Shown here: positions 37,045 to 45,716 of the stretch, one piece after another
How positions within the stretch are numbered: position 1 is the first letter of the stretch
Layout of the letters: every line of letters begins with the position of its first letter
From: CAZYTM01 sp964649725
GTDB taxonomy: Bacteria; Desulfobacterota; Desulfuromonadia; Geobacterales; Geobacteraceae
NCBI GenBank assembly: GCA_964649725.1
Contig: CAZYTM010000007.1
Location: 1 to 64,000 of the forward strand
DNA length: 64,000 nt
Direction of reading: 5' to 3'
Notes under the pieces: generated by a model
The model's input: the letters and a program-made list of their open reading frames with translations, nothing else
What the model was told of the DNA's origin: nothing
The model's database searches: none
Made by a program: the position numbers and the translations under genes

Positions 37045-37248
37045 GATCGGGATGACCTGAAAGTACCCCGGCTCGTCAGAGGTTCCATCGGATATGATTT
37101 TGTGGCAGAGAGGATTGAAGCCGAGGAAATCGCCGAAGTTTCCGGATCAAGGTCGTTACAGGTTCCACCGCGTTAATATTGATATTGATTAATTAACTGG
37201 TACAGTTTGCACATGGTTCTTTGCTGCTCTTTAAAAAGGAGGAACCTC
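37045..37248. other. Intergenic region before the binding lipoprotein gene
   Basis: 204 bp with no gene. It should contain the promoter of the lipoprotein/kinase pair; an AT-rich patch (TTAATATTGATATTGATTAA) at about 37173-37194 may be part of it. No sigma54 spacing match was found. Confidence 0.3.
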
Positions 37249-38361
37249 ATGCGGACAACATTATTACGAAGTTTTATCTATGCTGTTGCTTTGGCAACTC
37301 TGCTCTCCTGCCAGAACAGGGAACCAATCCGTATCGGATTCATCGCTGGTCTTACCGGCAAAGTTGCAGATCTGGGCATAGCAGGCCGTAATGGCGTTCA
37401 ACTCGCGATCGAGCAACGTAACGCTGCGGGGGGCATCAACGGCAAACAAGTCGAACTGGTCGCTAAGGATATCGAGCAGAATCCGGAGACAGCCAAACGA
37501 GTTGTGGGTGAGCTGATCGGGCAGAAAATAGAGGTTATTATCGGCCCCATGACCAGCAGCATGGCCATGGCGATTATGCCACAGATCAATTCATCAAACA
37601 GCATCCTGCTGAGCCCAACTGTTACAACCACCGATCTCTACAGCAAAGACGACAACTTCCTGCGTGTCATATCAGTTACAACTGACTACGCAATGAAGAG
37701 TGCCCGCTACCAGTATGAAAAACTTGGCATCAAAACTGTTGCGGCTATTTACGACAGTGGGAACAAATCGTACACCGAAAGCTGGTTCAAAGGTTTTCAG
37801 GATGCTTTTACGGCACTGGGAGGCAAAGTGGTCATGGTAAAAACCTTCCAGTCCAGCAAAGATGTGGAATTTCAGCCCATGGTAATAGATCTGCTCTCTG
37901 CTAAAGCCGATTCTCTACTTATCATTAGTAACGCAGTTGATTCGGCACTGATATGCCAACAGGTGCGCAAGCTTTCACCGACCCAACGGATCGCAATGTC
38001 GGAGTGGGCCTCCACAGAGCGGTTCACGGAACTTTCAGGCACTGCATCTGAAGGTGTAGTAGTCTCCCAGTTTCTCGACAGAAACAACAGATCGCAACGT
38101 TATCTGGATTTTTTGTCAGCGTACCGGGCCCGCTTCAAGCAGGAACCAGGATTTGCCGGTGTCGCGGGTTACGATGCCGCGCTGGTGGCAATGGAGGCGT
38201 ACACTATCCGAAAGAAAGGCGAGAGCCTGAAAAGCGTCATCATCAACAAAAAAAGTTTTGAAGGAGTGCAGCAGTCACTGAACATGGATCGTTTCGGAGA
38301 TGCCGACCGCAAAACTTTTATCACAGAAATACGCGGTGGCAAGTACATTACGGTGGAGTGA
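37249..38361 (+). CDS. Periplasmic binding lipoprotein (branched-chain amino acid/LivJ type)
   Basis: A 370-residue substrate-binding protein with a lipoprotein signal ending in LLSC, so it is membrane anchored. The type I fold is clear: IRIGFIAGLTGKVADLGIAGRNGVQLAIEQRNAAGGINGK, then IIGPMTSSMAMAIMPQ and LSPTVTTTDL, as in Leu/Ile/Val-binding proteins. ATG 37249 has a perfect GGAGG. No permease or ATPase gene is adjacent; instead the next gene, 3 bp on, is a sensor kinase, so it probably serves ligand sensing rather than import. Confidence 0.87.
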   Translation: MRTTLLRSFIYAVALATLLSCQNREPIRIGFIAGLTGKVADLGIAGRNGVQLAIEQRNAAGGINGKQVELVAKDIEQNPETAKRVVGELIGQKIEVIIGPMTSSMAMAIMPQINSSNSILLSPTVTTTDLYSKDDNFLRVISVTTDYAMKSARYQYEKLGIKTVAAIYDSGNKSYTESWFKGFQDAFTALGGKVVMVKTFQSSKDVEFQPMVIDLLSAKADSLLIISNAVDSALICQQVRKLSPTQRIAMSEWASTERFTELSGTASEGVVVSQFLDRNNRSQRYLDFLSAYRARFKQEPGFAGVAGYDAALVAMEAYTIRKKGESLKSVIINKKSFEGVQQSLNMDRFGDADRKTFITEIRGGKYITVE

Positions 38362-38364
38362 GGG

Positions 38365-40947
38365 ATGTCAGTAAAGCCATTGCGGCAACTGCTAACACTT
38401 CAGTCTCTTTTTGCCATTCTGCTCCCTTTTGGAGTTGTGTCGGTGGTGGGTTTTATCTGGATCCCAGCACAAATAATAAAAAATGCTGAGGCAGACCATC
38501 TTCAGATTGCCCGCGCTGTTGGCATTCAGGTGGAAAGTCATCTAGAAAAAGCAGCCACTATTGTAAGGGCAGCTGCCAATATGCCTCGCGCCAGCAGGGT
38601 TCCGGGGCATGGCTATCAGGAGCATTTTGATTCACTCCTGATGGCAACGGATACCATGAGCAGCATGTATGGGATCAGGCCCGATGGCAGCGTTTCAGTT
38701 GTCTCCCTCCAAAAGGGTGCGCAAGCGCATCGAGATGATATTCTGAGTCTCAACCTATCTCGCAATCCTCTGTTACGTGATACCTTGCAATCTAACAAGC
38801 CTCGTTGGTCTGAAACATTTCTTTCTGTTATCAATGGTGGGCTTGCAGCTGCATATGCTGTTCCGGGCGACGGTGAAACCGTTATTGGCGAAGTCGATCT
38901 GGGACTCCTCACAAAATTCCTCAAACAGATCAGCCCCGAAAATGAGAATCTAGTCCTTATAGTTGACCACAAAGGGCAGATCGTGGCTGACAATAATGGC
39001 AACTATACGGCACAGCAGGTCAATATAGGCAATATACCACTGGTTCATGATGGGATAGCAAGCGATGCTCCGTCCACAGGACGTTTTGAATTCGAAGGTC
39101 ATGCCATGGTCGGCAGTATCATTCAAATTCACGAAGTTGACTGGCATGTCCTTGTTGCCAAGACAGATGCATCCCTGTACAACACGACCTGGGACATTGC
39201 ATTTTTCGTCATAGCAGGCTTTCTTTCAGCTCTTATCTGCAGTCTGATCACCTCAATATATATGGCTCGCAACCTCTCATCACGCTTTAACGATCTCAAC
39301 TGTCACGCTCAAAACATCGCTGAAGGTGTCATCACAGGCGAGTGGCCGGTTTCAGCAATAGACGAGTTCAATCAGCTTTCCGGCAATCTTCAGAAGATGT
39401 CCCGCAAACTACAGGATTCTGAAGTTATTCATCGGACTCTGTTCGAACAGTTGCCGGATGGTGTAATTCTCTGGGATATTTCAACTCTCAAACCCATTCA
39501 ATTCAACACTGCTGCTCACACACTCCTTGGTTATACACGTGATGAATTCTCAGCGCTTACAGTGTCAGATTTTGAGGAATCACTTGGCAATGCTGAGATA
39601 TCCGTAACCATGGAAAAACTTCATCAAAACGGCACAGTCAGCTTTGAAACGGTGCACCGAACCAAAACCGGTGACAGCCGCAACATGCTGATAACCTTGC
39701 GGATGATCGAACTCGGTGAGAAGACGATGATTCTCGCCATACACCATGATCTAACCGAGCACAAGAGAGTTGAAGAAGAGAGCCGTCAGATTGAGCAGCA
39801 GCTTCTGCATGCCCAGAAACTGGAGAGCCTCGGCGTATTGGCGGGGGGGATTGCTCACGATTTCAATAATATCCTCATGGCAATAATAGGTAACGCCGAC
39901 CTAGCATTGATGCGAATTAACAAGGAATCGCCTGCTATCGAGAACCTGCAACGCATAGAGCAGGCAGCTGCCAGAGCTGCGGATCTAGCCAAGCAGATGC
40001 TTGCATACTCCGGCAAAGGCAAATTCGTTGTTGAGAACATCAATTTGAATATCCTTCTGGAAGAGATGCTGCATATGTTGGAAGTTTCTATCTCAAAAAA
40101 AGCGGTTCTGACCCTCAACCCGTATCAGCCGCTCCCTTCGGTAAAAGCTGATGCCACCCAGATCCGCCAGATTGTTATGAATCTGGTCATCAACGCATCC
40201 GAAGCAATAGGCGAGAAGAGTGGTGTAATTGTAATAACCACCGGGTGCATGGAGTGTTACCAGAGCTACCTGAAAGAGGTCTGGCTGAATGAGTGCATTA
40301 GTGAGGGGACGTATGTCTACCTTGAGATAACAGACACAGGTTGCGGCATGGATAAAGAGACCGTGGCAAAACTGTTCGACCCCTTCTTTACAACCAAATT
40401 CACAGGAAGGGGGCTGGGCATGGCCGCCGTCCTCGGAATTGTCCGTGGCCACAAAGGTGCCATTAAAGTCTACAGTGAGCCAGGGAAAGGTACTACCTTC
40501 ACGGTTCTGCTTCCTGCCAGTGATAGGCCGTCAGAGATATTCAACAATATAAGCGACAATGAAGACTGGCATGGGAGCGGTACGGTTCTTCTGGTAGACG
40601 ATGAAGAGACTGTTCGGGGCATCGGGAAAGAGATGCTCAAGGAACTGGGATTTACAACTATCACCGCCAGTGACGGCAAGGAAGCGGTCGAGATATTTAA
40701 GTGTACCTCTGACATCGCTTTTGTCATACTTGACCTGACTATGCCGCATATGGACGGAGAACAGTGCTTTCGTGAACTGAAAAAGCTGAAACCTGGAGTA
40801 AAGGTGATAATGTCGAGTGGCTACAACGAGCAGGAGGTTACACAAAAGTTTGCCGGAAAGGGGCTGGCGGGATTTGTACAGAAACCATACAAAATCTCTG
40901 TGCTCAAGGAGGCGATATCGCTTTTGAGTAAACAGGAACCGGAGTAA
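38365..40947 (+). CDS. Membrane hybrid sensor histidine kinase (extracellular Cache-like, HAMP, PAS, HK, REC)
   Basis: An 860-residue kinase with TM1 (about residues 13-35), a periplasmic Cache-like sensor (about 40-265), TM2 (about 272-298), a HAMP-like linker, a PAS domain (about 350-470), HisKA with His498 (GGIAHDFNNIL), HATPase (DTGCGMD, GRGLGMA) and a receiver with Asp790 (ILDLTMPHMDG) and Lys (QKPYK). It begins 3 bp after the binding lipoprotein gene, so the two are co-expressed and may form a sensor complex. PAS and kinase parts resemble those of the kinase at 33559, which suggests related origin. Confidence 0.88.
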   Translation: MSVKPLRQLLTLQSLFAILLPFGVVSVVGFIWIPAQIIKNAEADHLQIARAVGIQVESHLEKAATIVRAAANMPRASRVPGHGYQEHFDSLLMATDTMSSMYGIRPDGSVSVVSLQKGAQAHRDDILSLNLSRNPLLRDTLQSNKPRWSETFLSVINGGLAAAYAVPGDGETVIGEVDLGLLTKFLKQISPENENLVLIVDHKGQIVADNNGNYTAQQVNIGNIPLVHDGIASDAPSTGRFEFEGHAMVGSIIQIHEVDWHVLVAKTDASLYNTTWDIAFFVIAGFLSALICSLITSIYMARNLSSRFNDLNCHAQNIAEGVITGEWPVSAIDEFNQLSGNLQKMSRKLQDSEVIHRTLFEQLPDGVILWDISTLKPIQFNTAAHTLLGYTRDEFSALTVSDFEESLGNAEISVTMEKLHQNGTVSFETVHRTKTGDSRNMLITLRMIELGEKTMILAIHHDLTEHKRVEEESRQIEQQLLHAQKLESLGVLAGGIAHDFNNILMAIIGNADLALMRINKESPAIENLQRIEQAAARAADLAKQMLAYSGKGKFVVENINLNILLEEMLHMLEVSISKKAVLTLNPYQPLPSVKADATQIRQIVMNLVINASEAIGEKSGVIVITTGCMECYQSYLKEVWLNECISEGTYVYLEITDTGCGMDKETVAKLFDPFFTTKFTGRGLGMAAVLGIVRGHKGAIKVYSEPGKGTTFTVLLPASDRPSEIFNNISDNEDWHGSGTVLLVDDEETVRGIGKEMLKELGFTTITASDGKEAVEIFKCTSDIAFVILDLTMPHMDGEQCFRELKKLKPGVKVIMSSGYNEQEVTQKFAGKGLAGFVQKPYKISVLKEAISLLSKQEPE

Positions 40948-41518
40948 AATCTGGTGGTCCAGGTTGCTGTTCCAGGCTCAACCCTCTGGCAAGAGGAGTT
41001 TTGGAGTTGCCTGAGGCAGCACAAGGGATGGTTTAAGGTACAGCATGAAAAGCATACCCCCCTCACGCCACCTTGGCACTCCGCCCAAGGTATTCACGTA
41101 ACGTGTTGAGAAATACTAGCTTGTTGTGCAATCCCCCTGCCCATTTAATGGGTTAGGGGGATTTGTCATGTCTGTAGATTTTTCCGGTAAGGATTTGAGG
41201 GTGCCGGCGGCCTGCGACGGCGTCCAAGTAAACTTCAGCAAGAACGAGGAATGCGATCACTGCGGTCATACCCTTCCGTCGGCACGCACGCCTTTGGCTG
41301 GAAGCCGATCACGCCCGCATGGTTCGAGCCCGCAATCGAGGTAGCGGAAGATGGCCTGCCCGGTTTCAGGCCGCAGATACCCGAAACGGGACTGATACCG
41401 TTCTTGGTGTATTCTCACCTACTAAACTTCGGATTTAAAATGGTTTGCGGTTGAAAAGATTTGCACGATTGCCTGATTTATGGCATTAATAAGCGATTTT
41501 CAACCGGTTCCGGAGGAT
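40948..41518. other. Intergenic accessory stretch with possible transposase remnant
   Basis: 571 bp between the kinase and arnB. It holds a strong hairpin (41130-41163) and, from ATG 41169, a short frame with PAACDGVQVNF followed by ECDHCG, which from memory resembles the N-terminal zinc-binding part of some insertion-sequence transposases. The frame breaks soon after, and the downstream DNA has no intact gene. Low confidence in the identity. Confidence 0.35.
41130..41163. terminator. Long hairpin with nested stems
   Basis: A 9-bp outer stem (AATCCCCCT / AGGGGGATT) encloses a 5-bp inner stem (CCCAT, loop TTA, ATGGG). It may end transcription of the kinase pair or mark an element end. Confidence 0.5.
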
Positions 41519-42685
41519 ATGGTGCGTAGTGAGTTTCTCCCGTTTTCAACCCCGACCATAGATGATGCAGAGATCAATGAAGTGATTGATTCCCTCCGCT
41601 CCGGCTGGATAACCACCGGGCCGAAGGTCAAACGTTTCGAGGAGGCGTTCGGTCAGTATGTCGGCGCTCCCTTTTCCGTGCCGCTCAGTTCGGCTACCGC
41701 CGGGCTGCATCTGACCCTGCTGGCCCTGAAGATCCAGGAGGGTGACGAGATTATCACCACTCCGATGACTTTTGCCTCTACCGTAAGCATGATCATACTC
41801 TGTGGCGGGAAACCTGTGCTTGTCGACATTGAACCCGGTACGCTGAACATCGATGCAACGAAAATCCGCGAAAAGATCACGGACCGAACCCGTGCTGTCA
41901 TCCCAGTCCATTTCGCCGGCCAGTCCTGCGACATGGATCAGATCTTTGCCCTGGCAAGGGAGTTCAACCTTACCGTGATTGAGGATGCAGCCCACGCTGC
42001 AGGGACGGAATACAAAGGGGAGCGCATCGGTTCATTGGACAGTATCTCCATATTTTCATTCCATCCCAACAAGAACATCACCACCGGAGAAGGGGGCATG
42101 GTCTGTACCCGTGACGAGACCCTGGCCGAAGAGGTTTCGCTACTGAAGTTCCACGGCATGAGCAGGGAGGCCTGGAAGCGCTTTGCAGCATCTGGGACAC
42201 CCAATTACGATATCCTTCTTCCGGGTTTCAAGTACAACATGATGGACATGCAGGCAGCCATCGGCATTCATCAGCTGCCGAAACTGGACCGGTTCATCGA
42301 CAGGCGCAAGGAGGTTGCCGAGTTCTATAACCGGGAATTTGCCGACCTTGCAGAACTTGCCATCCCTTCCTATGCCCCTTATGCGCAGCGACATGCCTGG
42401 CATCTCTACACGCCGCTTGTGAGGGTCGAGATGCTCTCCATAGACCGCGACCGGTTCATGGCGGAACTTAAGAATGAAAATATCGGTACAGGTCTGCACT
42501 ACAAGGCGATTCACCACCACGCCTGGTATCGTGAGAACCTCCCGCAGGACGAGGGATCGCTTCCCAATGCCGATTATGCCTCGGACCGGATACTGTCGCT
42601 GCCGCTTTTCCCCAAGATGACCCTGGACGATGCCCGTGATGTGGTTGTGGCTGTGAAGGGTGTTATTGCAAAATTCAGAAAGTAA
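41519..42685 (+). CDS. arnB: DegT/DnrJ/EryC1 aminotransferase, UDP-4-keto-arabinose aminotransferase ArnB-like
   Basis: A PLP-dependent sugar aminotransferase of about 388 residues. The PLP Lys is in FSFHPNKNITTGEGG, with an upstream IEDAAHAAG and the start FLPFSTPTIDDAEINEV..RSGWITTGPKV, very like ArnB. It should convert UDP-4-keto-pentose to UDP-L-Ara4N with glutamate as amino donor. GGAGG lies at 41512-41516, so either ATG 41519 or GTG 41522 is used. Downstream arnC, arnA parts and arnD make ArnB the likely role. A 60-bp inverted repeat begins right after the stop codon. Confidence 0.87.
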   Translation: MVRSEFLPFSTPTIDDAEINEVIDSLRSGWITTGPKVKRFEEAFGQYVGAPFSVPLSSATAGLHLTLLALKIQEGDEIITTPMTFASTVSMIILCGGKPVLVDIEPGTLNIDATKIREKITDRTRAVIPVHFAGQSCDMDQIFALAREFNLTVIEDAAHAAGTEYKGERIGSLDSISIFSFHPNKNITTGEGGMVCTRDETLAEEVSLLKFHGMSREAWKRFAASGTPNYDILLPGFKYNMMDMQAAIGIHQLPKLDRFIDRRKEVAEFYNREFADLAELAIPSYAPYAQRHAWHLYTPLVRVEMLSIDRDRFMAELKNENIGTGLHYKAIHHHAWYRENLPQDEGSLPNADYASDRILSLPLFPKMTLDDARDVVVAVKGVIAKFRK

Positions 42686-42745
42686 TGTAGGGGCGCCGCT
42701 TGCCGCGCCCCTGAAGAGTTGGGCGCAGCAAGCGGTGCCCCTACA
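42686..42745. repeat. 60-bp inverted-repeat element (MITE/REP-like) between arnB and arnC
   Basis: Two 25-bp arms (42686-42710 and 42721-42745), matching at 23 positions when one is reverse-complemented, flank a 10-base spacer. Arms start TGTAGGGGC and contain CCGCTTGC. It begins at the base after the arnB stop and ends 10 bp before arnC. The shape suggests a palindromic repeat or miniature element; transcribed, it would form a strong hairpin in the operon mRNA. Confidence 0.8.
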
Positions 42746-42755
42746 GGAACAAACC

Positions 42756-43700
42756 ATGGCAGAAAAACCTTACATATCGATAGTCATACCTGTCTACAAT
42801 GAGGAACCGAACATCCAGCGCCTCTTTGAACGCCTCTATCCGGTCATGCAGGGGATCGGTACACCGTTCGAGATCATCTTCACTGATGACGGAAGCCGTG
42901 ATCGCTCCCTGGAGATCCTGAAGGCTTTGACCAGAGTTCATCCCGAGGTTCGGGTTCTGGAGTTCAACGGCAATTTTGGTCAGCATATGGCGATCATGGC
43001 AGCTTTCGAGATCAGCCTGGGGGAGATAGTCATCACCCTGGACGCAGATCTTCAGAATCCGCCGGAGGAGATCCCCAAACTGGTGGCCGAGATGGAAAAG
43101 GGGCACGACGTGGTGGGGAGCATCCGCCAGAAGCGTCAGGACTCATTCTTTCGCAAGAGTGCCTCTCTGCTCGTCAACATAACGACCCGCAAGATGACCG
43201 GCATCAAGATGAGCGATTACGGCTGCATGCTGCGCGCCTATCACCGCAACGTGGTGAATAATATAAATCGCTGCCAGGAGGCCACGACCTTTATCCCGGC
43301 CCTTGCCCAGACCTTCTCTTCCAGCCCGAGCGAGGTCGAGGTGGCCCATGCCGAACGGTCTGAGGGGGAGAGCAAATACTCCCTCTACAGTCTGATCCGC
43401 CTCAACTTCGACCTTATGACCGGCTTTTCCGTGGTTCCGCTACAGCTTTTTGCCCTGATGGGGATACTTACCTCCCTCTTCGCTGTCGCCTTTGCCATAT
43501 TCCTCCTGGTTCGACGGTTCATCGTCGGCGCAGAGGTGGAAGGGGTCTTTACCCTGTTTGCCATTCTCTTCTTCTTCATCGGCATCACCATCTTCGGCAT
43601 CGGGATCGTCGGCGAGTATGTCGGCAGGATCTATCAGGAGGTACGGAAACGGCCGAGATACGTGGTGAGGAAGGTGCATGGTGTTGATAATGGGCAATAG
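42756..43700 (+). CDS. arnC: ArnC-like undecaprenyl-phosphate glycosyltransferase
   Basis: A 314-residue GT2 enzyme with two C-terminal TM helices (about residues 230-255 and 265-290), as in ArnC and dolichyl-phosphate mannose synthase-like proteins. Motifs are IVIPVYNEEPNI, TDDGSRD, and the DADLQNPPEEIP metal-binding region. Expected reaction: transfer of 4-deoxy-4-formamido-L-arabinose from UDP to undecaprenyl phosphate. The start is ATG 42756, since translation further upstream would come from the inverted repeat. Its stop overlaps the formyltransferase start by 23 bp. Confidence 0.88.
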   Translation: MAEKPYISIVIPVYNEEPNIQRLFERLYPVMQGIGTPFEIIFTDDGSRDRSLEILKALTRVHPEVRVLEFNGNFGQHMAIMAAFEISLGEIVITLDADLQNPPEEIPKLVAEMEKGHDVVGSIRQKRQDSFFRKSASLLVNITTRKMTGIKMSDYGCMLRAYHRNVVNNINRCQEATTFIPALAQTFSSSPSEVEVAHAERSEGESKYSLYSLIRLNFDLMTGFSVVPLQLFALMGILTSLFAVAFAIFLLVRRFIVGAEVEGVFTLFAILFFFIGITIFGIGIVGEYVGRIYQEVRKRPRYVVRKVHGVDNGQ

Positions 43701-44601
43701 GGTTGTGGCCTGCGCCTATCACAATGTCGGCTATCGCTGCCTGGAAGAACTTCTCCGCCAGGGGGCCGATGTAAAGCTCATTTTCACCCACGAGGATTCA
43801 GTTACCGAGGAGATCTGGTTCCGGTCGGTGCGTGAACTGGCGGACGAACGGGGCATCCCGTATGTCACCACGTCGATCAACGAGCCGGAGAATGTGGAAC
43901 GGGTTCGTGAGATCGCCCCGGACTTTCTCCTCTCTTTCTATTACCGGAACATGATCAAGCCTGTGGTTCTGGAGCTGGCCAATCAGGGAGCACTGAACCT
44001 GCACGGCTCCTATCTTCCGAAATACCGTGGCCGGGTGCCGGTGAACTGGGCGGTGATAAACGGCGAGACCGAGACCGGTGCCACCCTGCATTACATGGTG
44101 GAAAAGCCTGATGCAGGCGACATCGTCGACAGGGAGAAGGTCCCCATCGATTTCATTGACACGGCATTCGACGTCTTCAACAAGGTTGCCGATGCAGCTG
44201 TGGCTGTAATCGGCCGCTCCTGGCCGCTTCTGCTGGCCGGCACTGCACCGCGCATCCCGCTTGACCTTGCAGCCGGCAACTACTGCGGTGGCAGAAAACC
44301 GGAGGATGGCAGAATCGACTGGTCAAAGCCGGCTGTCACTATCTACAACCTTATCCGCGGCGTCACGCACCCCTATCCGGGCGCTTTCACGCATCTCGAC
44401 GGCAAGCGGGTCATCATCTGGAGTGCATGGCCCGTGGAAGGCATTGGTGAGCCAGGTCTGATAGTTTCTACAAATCCGCTGAAGGTGGGAACCGGCGAAG
44501 GAGTGCTGGAGATACGGTCGCTTCAGATGGATGGAGAAGAGGAAACCACAGCCGCTTCATTTATCAACACGAGAACGTTGGAAATGGCAGAATTCGAATA
44601 A
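43678..44601 (+). CDS. arnA: UDP-L-Ara4N formyltransferase (ArnA N-terminal half as separate gene)
   Basis: A 307-residue folate-dependent formyltransferase. The catalytic residues are readable: Asn and His in LNLHGSYLPKYRGR and Asp in DAGDIV. This matches residues 1-300 of E. coli ArnA, which fuses this domain to a decarboxylase. Here the two activities are in separate, adjacent genes (20 bp apart). It formylates UDP-L-Ara4N with 10-formyl-THF. ATG 43678 has GAGGAAGG upstream; ATG 43690 is possible. Confidence 0.88.
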   Translation: MVLIMGNRVVACAYHNVGYRCLEELLRQGADVKLIFTHEDSVTEEIWFRSVRELADERGIPYVTTSINEPENVERVREIAPDFLLSFYYRNMIKPVVLELANQGALNLHGSYLPKYRGRVPVNWAVINGETETGATLHYMVEKPDAGDIVDREKVPIDFIDTAFDVFNKVADAAVAVIGRSWPLLLAGTAPRIPLDLAAGNYCGGRKPEDGRIDWSKPAVTIYNLIRGVTHPYPGAFTHLDGKRVIIWSAWPVEGIGEPGLIVSTNPLKVGTGEGVLEIRSLQMDGEEETTAASFINTRTLEMAEFE

Positions 44602-44621
44602 AACACAAGGAGAAATTCACA

Positions 44622-45662
44622 ATGAAAGTACTGATATTAGGCGTAAACGGCTTTATCGGCAACGCCTTGACCCATCGCATATTGACCACCACCGATTGGG
44701 AGGTCTACGGCCTGGATATGGCCTGTGACAAGTTGGAGCGCTCTCTCGGGGATTCCCGCTTCCATTTTCTGGAGGGGGACATCACCATCAACAAGGAGTG
44801 GATCGAATACAACATTAAGAAATGTGACGTGGTGCTCCCGCTGGTGGCCATTGCCACTCCGGTGACCTACGTCAAGGATCCGCTCCGGGTATTTGAGCTG
44901 GATTTCGAGGAGAATCTTAAGATTATTCGCCTCTGTGTGAAGTACAAGAAGCGGGTTATCTTTCCATCAACCTCTGAGGTCTATGGCATGAGCCCTGACC
45001 GCGAGTTCGACGAGGAGAATTCACCGCTCATGCTTGGGCCTATCAACAAGGAGCGCTGGATCTACTCCTGCGCCAAGCAGATGCTGGACCGGGTCATTTA
45101 TGCATATGGCGAACACGAGGGGTTCCAGTATACCCTGTTCAGGCCATTCAACTGGATCGGCCCCAAACTCGACAGCATCAGCACCGCAAAAGAGGGGAGT
45201 TCAAGGGTTCTGACCCAGTTTCTCTACAATATTCTGGCAGGTGAGCCGATCCAGTTGGTGGATGGCGGAGCCCAGAGACGCTCTTTCACATTTGTGGAAG
45301 ACGGCATCGATTGCCTGATGAAGATCATTGCCAATGCGAACGGTGCTGCAGACAGCGGAATATTCAATATCGGAAATCCAGGTAACGACCTCTCCGTCAG
45401 GGAGCTTGCCGAGAAGTTGATTGCCCTGGTCAAGGAGTACCCGGCATATAGTGAGAAGGCAGAGAGCTGTCGCATAATAGATGTCACTTCTGACAATTAC
45501 TACGGCAAAGGTTACCAGGACATGCTGACCAGGGTCCCCTCGGTAAAAAATGCCAAGGATCGTCTCGGCTGGGAGCCAAAGACAGCCATCGACGATGCCC
45601 TGCGCAAGACACTGGACTTTTATCTTGTGGAAGACAGGGAAAAGATCGAGCATCTTCTCTAG
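44622..45662 (+). CDS. arnA: UDP-glucuronate decarboxylase/dehydrogenase (ArnA C-terminal half as separate gene)
   Basis: A 346-residue extended short-chain dehydrogenase with GVNGFIG NAD motif, the PSTSEVYGM Ser/Thr segment and catalytic YSCAK. It resembles ArnA residues 315-660, including RWIYSCAKQMLDRVIYAYG and FRPFNWIGP. It should oxidise and decarboxylate UDP-glucuronic acid to UDP-4-keto-pentose, the ArnB substrate. A plain UDP-xylose synthase is the main alternative, but the arn context and sequence favour ArnA. AAGGAG precedes the start. Confidence 0.88.
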   Translation: MKVLILGVNGFIGNALTHRILTTTDWEVYGLDMACDKLERSLGDSRFHFLEGDITINKEWIEYNIKKCDVVLPLVAIATPVTYVKDPLRVFELDFEENLKIIRLCVKYKKRVIFPSTSEVYGMSPDREFDEENSPLMLGPINKERWIYSCAKQMLDRVIYAYGEHEGFQYTLFRPFNWIGPKLDSISTAKEGSSRVLTQFLYNILAGEPIQLVDGGAQRRSFTFVEDGIDCLMKIIANANGAADSGIFNIGNPGNDLSVRELAEKLIALVKEYPAYSEKAESCRIIDVTSDNYYGKGYQDMLTRVPSVKNAKDRLGWEPKTAIDDALRKTLDFYLVEDREKIEHLL

Positions 45663-45716
45663 CCGTTCATTTACGTAGTGTGTCAATCCTGTATAAGAGG
45701 GTGAAGGGGGAGAGCT

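Noticed and set aside
37198..37211. TGGTAC...TTGC as a sigma54 promoter
   Set aside because: The spacing between GG and GC is 8 bases instead of 10.
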